From IMG/VR virus record IMGVR_UViG_3300027733_000203, positions 1 to 23,519 of that record: DNA of 23,519 nt; one strand, 5' to 3'. Position numbers and translations under genes: made by a program. The stretch is from a virus. Shown piece by piece: positions 1-4,912 of the stretch (position 1 is the stretch's first letter; every line of letters starts with the position of its first letter). The notes beneath the pieces are model-generated. The model did no database searches and was not told the DNA's origin. It saw only the letters and a program-made list of their open reading frames with translations.

Positions 1-34
1 CCCGGATAGTCTCCGCTGAGACCGGGAAGTTTTT
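1..34 (+). terminator. Possible intrinsic terminator of an upstream gene
   Basis: The five bases CCCGG at 1-5 pair with CCGGG at 22-26. An inner TCTC (10-13) pairs with GAGA (18-21) around a four-base loop, leaving a small bulge on the 5' side. A run of five T follows at 30-34. The shape fits a rho-independent terminator ending a gene that lies before the window. The bulge and the two-base spacer before the T run make it imperfect. Confidence 0.45.
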
Positions 35-40
35 GCGCCC

Positions 41-595
41 ATGAAAACCCTCCTGCTCACCCTCTGCCTCGCGCTGGCAACGCCCCTGCATTCCGCCGAG
101 CGCACGCCCACCGATGCCGAGATCAACCGCTACGCCGCCCAAGAACTCGCCAAGGCTCGCGCCGCTCGCCTTGCTGCCGCCAGCGCCAAGGCCGAGATGG
201 AGTTGACCGACAAGCGGCAACGCGAGGCCGCGATCACCGTCGTCGTGAAAGTGTATCAGGTCATCCCTGGGCGCGGCTATCTCGCCAAGGCGATTGGCCA
301 GGGGGCGACCGGTCCCGAGCGCATCGTCGAGCGCCCGCGCGAGGAATGGGTGCAGGGCACCGGGCTGGATGCGCACAAGAAAGTAAAGCGCACATGGGTA
401 GACCGCACCAATGAGCGGCAACGCGTGCCGATGCCCGACCTCTTTTTCGTGCACGATGCCACGGCGGGCCTGATCGATGGCGCCAGCGTGCTCCTGCTTC
501 TCCGGCCTACGGAGCCCTACCACTACGGGGCGGTGAGCGGTGCAGGCAAAACCGTGGCCGGCTATTCCACGAAGCTCGATCCGTTCGCCCCCTGA
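41..595 (+). CDS. Exported hypothetical protein
   Basis: This 184-residue protein begins with a clear Sec signal peptide (MKTLLLTLCLALATPLHSAE), with likely cleavage after the small residues HSA near residue 19. A charged, Ala-rich helical stretch follows (about 24-62), then a beta-rich domain (about 64-175) containing VVVKVYQVIPGRGYLAKAIG and a hydrophobic strand ASVLLLLRP. I do not recognise the family. The alternation of short strands and glycine turns suggests a small beta-barrel such as an OB or SH3 fold, which is inference. No Shine-Dalgarno sequence precedes the ATG. The start is fixed by the signal peptide and by the terminator-like hairpin immediately upstream, which also suggests that a transcription unit begins here. 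It could be a lysogenic-conversion gene or a phage-encoded periplasmic factor. Confidence 0.75.
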   Translation: MKTLLLTLCLALATPLHSAERTPTDAEINRYAAQELAKARAARLAAASAKAEMELTDKRQREAAITVVVKVYQVIPGRGYLAKAIGQGATGPERIVERPREEWVQGTGLDAHKKVKRTWVDRTNERQRVPMPDLFFVHDATAGLIDGASVLLLLRPTEPYHYGAVSGAGKTVAGYSTKLDPFAP

Positions 596-692
596 TTCGT
601 CCTCGCCCTCCGCTAAAACCCGGAATGGGCTGAACCGGTGAAACGTCGGGGGATACACCCCGCGCGCCCTCGTGTAATCTGGCGACAGATAC

Positions 693-1238
693 ATGGGAAC
701 GGCGCAAAAATTTCAAGGCGAAAAGGTCCGCGGGGCGGCCGTCAGCCGCTGCACGGCCACCATCGGCACCTTCTCCGTCGGTGAAATCGCCGCGTGCCGC
801 GCCGCCGGGGCCGTCGCCCTCCACATCTCCACGCCCGCCGGCCGCTTCATCTTCCGCGTCAGCGAGCGCGATTTCGTCGTCAACCTCCGCGGCGCCGTCG
901 ACTACAACCGCAACCCCTTCCGCTCCCTCGCCGAGATCGAGGCCGAGGCCGCGCTGGAGGGCGAGGAACTCCCGTGCCAGGCTCTCGCCCGTGGCGAAGG
1001 CAAGACCCGCTGCGAGCGCGCCTGGTCGCTCCTGATCTCCGACCTCACGCGCACGATTGCCGATGTCGCCCCCGGCTGCGGAATCCGCGCCGAGTCGCTC
1101 CAGAAATGGATCAGCGACCATCACAAAGGCGAGCTGCGCGCCCTCCGTGCCGCCGCCGGTCTGCCCCTCCGTGCCGCCCGCCGCCCCGCGCCCCTCGACC
1201 GCACCCCCGTCGCCAAGCCCAACGGAAAGATTCTCTGA
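693..1238 (+). CDS. Hypothetical protein
   Basis: This 181-residue protein of unknown function has no signal peptide or membrane segment. The N-terminal half (about 18-85) looks beta-rich, with TIGTFSVGEIAACRAAGAVA and a phrase resembling a small sheet (LHISTPAGRFIFRVSERDF). The C-terminal half (about 90-160) is helical and basic, ending in a Pro/Arg-rich tail (about 158-181). Codon use is the same strong GC3 pattern as the neighbouring phage genes, which supports it as a real gene. The ATG has no recognisable ribosome-binding site. The 97-base gap upstream (596-692) contains no convincing promoter that I can point to. A DNA-binding or regulatory role is possible from the basic tail but not demonstrated. 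Confidence 0.65.
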   Translation: MGTAQKFQGEKVRGAAVSRCTATIGTFSVGEIAACRAAGAVALHISTPAGRFIFRVSERDFVVNLRGAVDYNRNPFRSLAEIEAEAALEGEELPCQALARGEGKTRCERAWSLLISDLTRTIADVAPGCGIRAESLQKWISDHHKGELRALRAAAGLPLRAARRPAPLDRTPVAKPNGKIL

Positions 1239-1254
1239 GCCGATCCCGATCATG

Positions 1255-1360
1255 AGTCGCAGAGCACACCGAGCCCGGCCCACAGAGGCCACAGAGCACA
1301 AGCCTGCTGCCTTACTCTGTGACCTCGGATCTGCCTCCCTCCGCCCTCTGTGACACGGCT
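1255..1360. repeat. Degenerate CACAGAG/CTCTGTG spacer repeat
   Basis: The spacer before the lipoprotein gene contains several copies of CACAGAG on one side (about 1263-1300) and CTCTGTGAC on the other (about 1315-1352), so parts are complementary and could fold. The same CCTCTGTGCC word recurs at about 7266-7300. It looks like a short dispersed host repeat rather than coding sequence. Confidence 0.5.
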
Positions 1361-1405
1361 CGAAACCTCCCCGCCTCTCCTCCGATGCCCGACACCCTCA
1401 CTCTC

Positions 1406-1798
1406 ATGAAATTCGCCCTCCTCGCCCTTGCGCTGGTTGCCCTCTGCGTCGTCCTCACCGGCTGCACGACCGGCCTCGCCGCCAAGTTGAACAAGCTCCC
1501 CGACGGCCGCTTCGCCACGGCCACGCTGGAGGAGACCGACAAGTTCACCTCGACCACGATCAAGCTGGAGAACGTCACCAAGGACAACGGCACGCTCGCG
1601 GCCGACCGCATGGCCGTCGACCACACGAACCCGTGGGTCACGAAATTCCACTACGAGGTCACCGGCTACTACGGCCAGCTCAGCGCCGCCGAGAAGAAAA
1701 AGCTCCTCCCGTCCTTTCCGTTGAAAAATGCAAATGCGGCGCCGGCCGATCCGGCACCCGTGGCGGCGACAGTGCCGGCCGCCACGGGCCCGCTCTGA
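1406..1798 (+). CDS. Small outer-membrane-type lipoprotein
   Basis: This 130-residue protein starts MKFALLALALVALCVVLTGC, a textbook lipoprotein signal peptide with lipobox LTGC and the lipidated cysteine at residue 20. The mature part has a Lys/Thr-rich beta-like section (about 28-95) and ends in a Pro/Ala-rich tail (about 113-130). The ATG at 1406 is preferred because a lysine and the hydrophobic core follow at once. An in-frame ATG at 1385 would add seven residues and is also possible, and neither has a Shine-Dalgarno sequence. The next gene encodes an inner-membrane coiled-coil protein, so the pair could be an outer/inner spanin set used in lysis. That is inference from order and topology only; it may equally be a host-envelope lipoprotein carried by the prophage. 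Confidence 0.75.
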   Translation: MKFALLALALVALCVVLTGCTTGLAAKLNKLPDGRFATATLEETDKFTSTTIKLENVTKDNGTLAADRMAVDHTNPWVTKFHYEVTGYYGQLSAAEKKKLLPSFPLKNANAAPADPAPVAATVPAATGPL

Positions 1799-1799
1799 G

Positions 1800-1840
1800 T
1801 TTCCCGCTTTCCCACTTTTCCGCCTTCCCACTTTTCCGCC
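1800..1840. repeat. Pyrimidine-rich TTCCCGC/TTTTCCGCC tandem repeat
   Basis: The 45-base spacer between the lipoprotein and the membrane coiled-coil gene consists of alternating TTCCCGC, TTCCCAC and TTTTCCGCC units. Two copies of CCCACTTTTCCGCC occur. It ends two bases before the next start codon region. Confidence 0.6.
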
Positions 1841-1843
1841 CCC

Positions 1844-2272
1844 ATGCTCCTCCTCGCCGAAGTCGCCGCCACTCCGACGCCCGAGTCGCTCAAAGCCTGG
1901 CTTGAAGTGTTCGCCTACCTCTGCGGCATCATCGCCGCCGCCGCGGTCGCCTGGTCTTACATCACGCAGCGCGGCACGAAGACCGAACTCCTCGGCCAAC
2001 CCATCGACGTCCGCCAGCACGCCGGCACCGTCACCCGCGAGGAGTTGAAACAGGTGCACGGGCGGATCGAGCGCGAGCGCCGCGACATCGACGCCAGTAT
2101 CGCCGCCGTGGCCGCCGCCGCCGAAAAGCGCGCCGACCGCACCGACGCCAAGCTCGATGAAAACACCGCCGTCACGCAGCGCATGAGCGGCGAGGTCAGC
2201 CAGATCAACCAGAGCGTTCAGACGCTCACCTCTTCGCTCACCAGCTTCCTCCAGGGCCAAGCCCGCCACTGA
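1844..2272 (+). CDS. Membrane-anchored coiled-coil protein (possible inner spanin or holin-like)
   Basis: This 142-residue protein has one predicted membrane segment at about residues 21-41 (EVFAYLCGIIAAAAVAWSYI). A long hydrophilic helix rich in Glu, Arg, Ala and Gln follows (about 63-140) with heptad-like spacing, so it should form a coiled coil. The topology, a short N-terminus with a single anchor and an extended coiled-coil tail, is what inner-membrane spanins (lambda Rz type) and several phage accessory membrane proteins show. The preceding gene encodes a lipoprotein, which fits a spanin pair with reversed gene order. No endolysin is recognisable beside it, so lysis function is only a proposal. 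The next gene starts four bases after the stop, indicating one operon. Confidence 0.7.
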   Translation: MLLLAEVAATPTPESLKAWLEVFAYLCGIIAAAAVAWSYITQRGTKTELLGQPIDVRQHAGTVTREELKQVHGRIERERRDIDASIAAVAAAAEKRADRTDAKLDENTAVTQRMSGEVSQINQSVQTLTSSLTSFLQGQARH

Positions 2273-2275
2273 GTC

Positions 2276-2521
2276 ATGAGCCCCCTTCACATCGCCCTCC
2301 TCCTCGCGCTCCGCAGCGTGCAACCCTACGGCCTCCCCGCGGGCACGCTCCTCACGCAAGCCCGCACCGCCGGCCACCGCACGGTCACGTCGCCGCAGAT
2401 CGAGGCCGCCCTGCGCGATCTCGCCGACAAGTCCCTTGTGGCCTCCGTCGTCGGCACGCTCGCGACGACGTGGCGCCTCACCGCCCTCGGCCTCTCCACC
2501 CTCAGCGAGGAGGGGCTGTGA
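2276..2521 (+). CDS. Small winged-helix-like protein
   Basis: This 81-residue protein follows the pattern of a compact winged helix. It has an N-terminal helix (ALLLALRSVQPYGLPAGTLL), a helix-turn-helix-like part (about 36-52, VTSPQIEAALRDLADKSLV) and a hairpin wing ending in TTWRLTALGLSTLSEEG (about 64-80). The phrase W-R-L-T-x-x-G-x-x-x-L near the end is typical of small phage and MarR/PadR-like winged helices. It probably binds DNA or guides packaging or late regulation, but no target can be named. The gene starts four bases after the upstream stop and its TGA overlaps the next ATG (TGATG at 2519-2523), so translation is likely coupled. Confidence 0.65.
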   Translation: MSPLHIALLLALRSVQPYGLPAGTLLTQARTAGHRTVTSPQIEAALRDLADKSLVASVVGTLATTWRLTALGLSTLSEEGL

Positions 2522-2871
2522 TGAAGCGTTCGGCTCTCAGCTCTCAGCTTTCAGCGGTCGGCGGGCTGCTTTTCGCTCTTGCAGTGCTCGCCGTCATCGC
2601 GCTGCACGTGGCCCTCGCGATCATGCTCCTGGGCGGGCCGTCGCCTGTCTCCCGCCCCCTGTCCTCCGTCTCCCGTCCTCCGTCCTCCGTCCCCCGTCCC
2701 CTGTCCTCCGTTTTCCGTTTTCCGTCTTCCGACGCTGGAGCCAGCGTCGGCGGTAGTCGTGTTGTTGGTCAAAATCCTCGCGCGTCGTTAGGGGTAGCGG
2801 CGCGCGAGGTCTCCGCTCCGATCTCTCAGCTCTCAGCTCTCAACTCTCAACTCCGTGTCGCCCACTCATGA
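2521..2871 (+). CDS. Small membrane protein with repeat-derived C-terminal tail
   Basis: This 116-residue product starts [15 protein letters not shown] and continues with one strong hydrophobic segment (about residues 14-39, GLLFALAVLAVIALHVALAI), so it is a candidate holin-like or other small membrane protein. Everything after residue 40 is encoded by low-complexity repeats: a CCGTCC/CCGTTTT tract (2641-2731), a perfect palindrome (2729-2750), a GC-rich repeat (about 2790-2818) and AGCTCTC heptamers (2822-2852). The reading frame therefore may have been extended by repeat insertion, and the functional gene may be only the first 40 codons. Translation coupling is suggested on both sides: TGATG with the upstream gene, and ATGA with the small terminase at 2868. 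Confidence 0.45.
   Translation: MKRSALSSQLSAVGGLLFALAVLAVIALHVALAIMLLGGPSPVSRPLSSVSRPPSSVPRPLSSVFRFPSSDAGASVGGSRVVGQNPRASLGVAAREVSAPISQLSALNSQLRVAHS
2532..2555. repeat. AGCTCTC heptamer repeat (in frame, codes SALSSQLSA)
   Basis: About three copies of the seven-base unit AGCTCTC sit just after the start of the small membrane protein gene and are read as Ser-Ala-Leu-Ser-Ser-Gln-Leu. The same unit recurs at eight other loci in this window. Confidence 0.8.
2641..2731. repeat. CCGTCCC/CCGTCCT/CCGTTTT tandem repeat
   Basis: About a dozen degenerate seven- to eight-base units of the form CCGTCCT, CCGTCCC, CTGTCCT and CCGTTTT run head to tail. They are read in frame as a Ser/Pro/Arg-rich tail of the small membrane protein. 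Confidence 0.75.
2729..2750. repeat. Perfect GC-rich palindrome (REP-like)
   Basis: CCGACGCTGG at 2729-2738 and CCAGCGTCGG at 2741-2750 are exact inverted copies separated by two bases. It lies between two other repeat families and is followed by a second GC-rich repeat near 2790-2818. The unit resembles dispersed REP-type palindromes of bacterial chromosomes and is not followed by a T run, so it is not an obvious terminator. Confidence 0.75.
2822..2852. repeat. AGCTCTC/AACTCTC heptamer repeat before the small terminase
   Basis: Four AGCTCTC or AACTCTC units lie 16 bases upstream of the small terminase start. They occupy the position where a ribosome-binding region would be expected, and are also read as the last residues of the preceding frame. 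Confidence 0.8.
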
Positions 2872-3386
2872 AAAAAGCCCGCGGCGATTCGAAGCTCAAA
2901 ACCCTGCCGCCCGCCGTGCAGGCGGAACTCTTCACGCAATGCCAGGGCAAGGGCGGTTACGATGCGGCCCGTGCCTGGCTGCTCGCGGAGCACGACGTCA
3001 AAACCTCGGCCGGCTCGCTCTCCAATTTCTTCGGCTGGTATCCGTTCTCGCTCTCGCGCACGGCGAGCTATGCGCAGCAGTTCGAGGCGGAGATCGCCAA
3101 GCTCCCGGACATGGCGGGCAAAGCCGCGCAGCTTTCCCAGATCGGGCAAGTGGGTTTCGAGATGCTCGCGATGCAGAGCAACGATCTGGAGGGCTACGCC
3201 ACGCTCAAGAAACTCCGGCTGAAGGAAGAAGAGCAATCGATCTCCCGCGACACCCTCAACCTGAAGGTGCGCCAATACGAGGAGAAGATCGCCGCCGCGC
3301 GCTCCTCGCTGGAGAAGGCGAAGAGCAAGGGCGGCGTCTCGGCCGACACCCTCAAGCTGATCGAGGAACAACTGAAACTCCTCTGA
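2868..3386 (+). CDS. Phage terminase small subunit, Mu gp27-like (DUF3486-type)
   Basis: This 172-residue protein has a helical N-terminal part (about 1-60; KLKTLPPAVQAELF and a helix-turn-helix-like stretch around 44-60) that should recognise phage DNA. A long charged coiled-coil region follows (about 75-172), including KKLRLKEEEQSISRDTLNLK. The LPP-x-x-x-x-x-L opening and overall layout match the Mu gp27/DUF3486 group of small terminases. The decisive context is the large terminase starting six bases after its stop. Its role would be to select phage DNA for packaging and regulate the ATPase. ATGA overlap with the preceding frame suggests coupled translation. Family assignment is by pattern and position; a profile search against PF11985 would confirm it. 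Confidence 0.75.
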   Translation: MKKARGDSKLKTLPPAVQAELFTQCQGKGGYDAARAWLLAEHDVKTSAGSLSNFFGWYPFSLSRTASYAQQFEAEIAKLPDMAGKAAQLSQIGQVGFEMLAMQSNDLEGYATLKKLRLKEEEQSISRDTLNLKVRQYEEKIAAARSSLEKAKSKGGVSADTLKLIEEQLKLL

Positions 3387-3391
3387 CCCAC

Positions 3392-4771
3392 GTGCCCCGT
3401 CCCGTCAAAGCCCGCAACGCCGTGCCTGGCGATTCCAAGTTCTTCCTGAGCTATCAGGCGAAGTGGATCACCGACAACTCCCGGCTGAAGCTCATCGAGA
3501 AGAGCCGCCAGATCGGCCTCTCGTGGGCCACGGCCTACCGGCTCGTGCGCAACAAGAGCGCCGCCGATGCGCGGCAGGATGCGTGGATTTCCTCGCGCGA
3601 CGATCTACAGGCCCGCCTCTTCAAGGAAGACTGCAACCACTTCGCCGGCATCCTCGACACCGCGGCGCAAGACCTCGGCCAGATCGTGGTCGATCCCGAG
3701 CGCGCGATCTCCGCCTACGTGCTCCAGTTCGCCAGCGGCGTGCGGATCAACTCGATGTCGTCAAATCCCGACGCGCAGGCCGGCAAGCGGGGCGACCGCA
3801 CCCTGGACGAGTTCGCCCTGCATCCCGATCCGCGCAAACTCTACGCCATCGCCTACCCTGGCATCACGTGGGGCGGCTCGATGGAAATCATCAGCACACA
3901 CCGCGGCTCCGCGAATTTCTTCAACCAGCTCGTCGTCGAGATCAAACACAAGGGCAACCCCAAGGGCATCTCCCTGCACACGGTCACGCTCCAGGATGCG
4001 CTCAACGCCGGCTTCCTCGCCAAGCTCCAGGCGAAGCTCCCGCCCGACGATCCCCGGCAGGACATGGACGATGCCGCCTACTTCGATTTCATCCGCGCTT
4101 CCTGCGTCGACGACGAAAGTTTTCAGCAGGAATATATGTGCGTGCCGGCCGACGATGCCGGCGCCTTCCTCAGCTACGAGCTGATCGACGGCCTGAAATA
4201 CAAGCCCACCGAGTCGTGGGAGTATTCGCTCGCCCAACTCGCCGCGTGCAAAAACCCGCTCTTCCTCGGCGGCGACATCGGCCGCGTGAAAGACCTCACG
4301 GTGTTCTGGGTCAATGAGTCCGTCGGCGGCGTGCACTTCACCCGGAAGCTGATCCGCCTGCAAAACTGCACCTTCGACGAACAAGAGGCCCGGCTCTACG
4401 AGCTGCTCACGCTCCCGACCATGCGCCGGGCCTGCATCGACAACACGGGCATCGGCCGGCAGTTCGTCGAGCGGGCGCAAAAACGCTTCGGCGAATCCAA
4501 GGTCGAAGCCGTGAGCTTCACGGGCCCCGTGAAAGAGGGCCTCGCCTATCCCGCCCGCGCTGCCGCCGAGGATAAGAGCGCCCGCATCCCGGACGATCCC
4601 AAGGTCGTCTCCGCCTTTCGCGCCATCCGCAAAGAGACCACCGCCTCGGGCAACATCCGCTTCGTCGCCGAGCGCACCGAGGGCGGCCACGCCGATGAAT
4701 TCTGGGCGTGGGCTCTCAGCCTGCACGCCGCCAAGGCTCCCGCCGTCGGCTTCACCGCCACCCTCTGCTGA
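3392..4771 (+). CDS. Phage terminase large subunit, Mu gp28-like
   Basis: This 459-residue DNA-packaging motor subunit combines an ATPase and a nuclease. It shows a Walker A-like motif KSRQIGLSW (about 37-45), a Walker B motif with acidic pair DE (139-140, TLDEFAL), a coupling motif STHRG (168-172), and RNase H-like nuclease acidic residues at D295 (GGDIGRVKDLTVFWV), D350 (ACIDNTGIG) and D435 (ADEFWAWAL). The KSRQIG form is characteristic of Mu gp28-type large terminases. The GTG at 3392 is chosen because it directly follows the small terminase and because residues after it resemble the family N-terminus. Reading further upstream in the same frame only overlaps the small terminase. An alternative GTG lies at 3422. 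All catalytic motifs are intact, so the packaging machine looks functional. Confidence 0.93.
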   Translation: MPRPVKARNAVPGDSKFFLSYQAKWITDNSRLKLIEKSRQIGLSWATAYRLVRNKSAADARQDAWISSRDDLQARLFKEDCNHFAGILDTAAQDLGQIVVDPERAISAYVLQFASGVRINSMSSNPDAQAGKRGDRTLDEFALHPDPRKLYAIAYPGITWGGSMEIISTHRGSANFFNQLVVEIKHKGNPKGISLHTVTLQDALNAGFLAKLQAKLPPDDPRQDMDDAAYFDFIRASCVDDESFQQEYMCVPADDAGAFLSYELIDGLKYKPTESWEYSLAQLAACKNPLFLGGDIGRVKDLTVFWVNESVGGVHFTRKLIRLQNCTFDEQEARLYELLTLPTMRRACIDNTGIGRQFVERAQKRFGESKVEAVSFTGPVKEGLAYPARAAAEDKSARIPDDPKVVSAFRAIRKETTASGNIRFVAERTEGGHADEFWAWALSLHAAKAPAVGFTATLC

Positions 4772-4824
4772 AACGCTGCCCTTTCCCGTGCCCTCCGCCG
4801 CCCACCCGCACCCTTCGCCCTCCC

Positions 4825-4873
4825 GGCCCCCACTTCGGGGCCTTGCAACGCCTTGCAACGCCGTTTGCAACGC
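4825..4873. repeat. Hairpin plus TTGCAACGCC direct repeats
   Basis: GGCCCC (4825-4830) and GGGGCC (4837-4842) form a six-base-pair hairpin with a CACTTC loop. It is followed by three copies of TTGCAACGCC (about 4843, 4853 and 4865; the third separated by CGT). It occupies the middle of the 141-base gap between terminase and portal. There is no T run, so a terminator is not supported. Confidence 0.5.
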
Positions 4874-4912
4874 CCTCCCCGGCCCGACCGCGCCCCGCTT
4901 TTCCGCCACCGC

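Noticed and set aside
2855-3391. Upstream extension of the large terminase frame across the small terminase gene
   Set aside because: The extension overlaps a better gene in another frame, is Arg/Gly/Ala-rich as expected of a GC shadow, and the family N-terminus fits the GTG at 3392.
4825-4842. Terminator between terminase and portal
   Set aside because: The six-base-pair hairpin has no T run and the following TTGCAACGCC repeats are not terminator-like.
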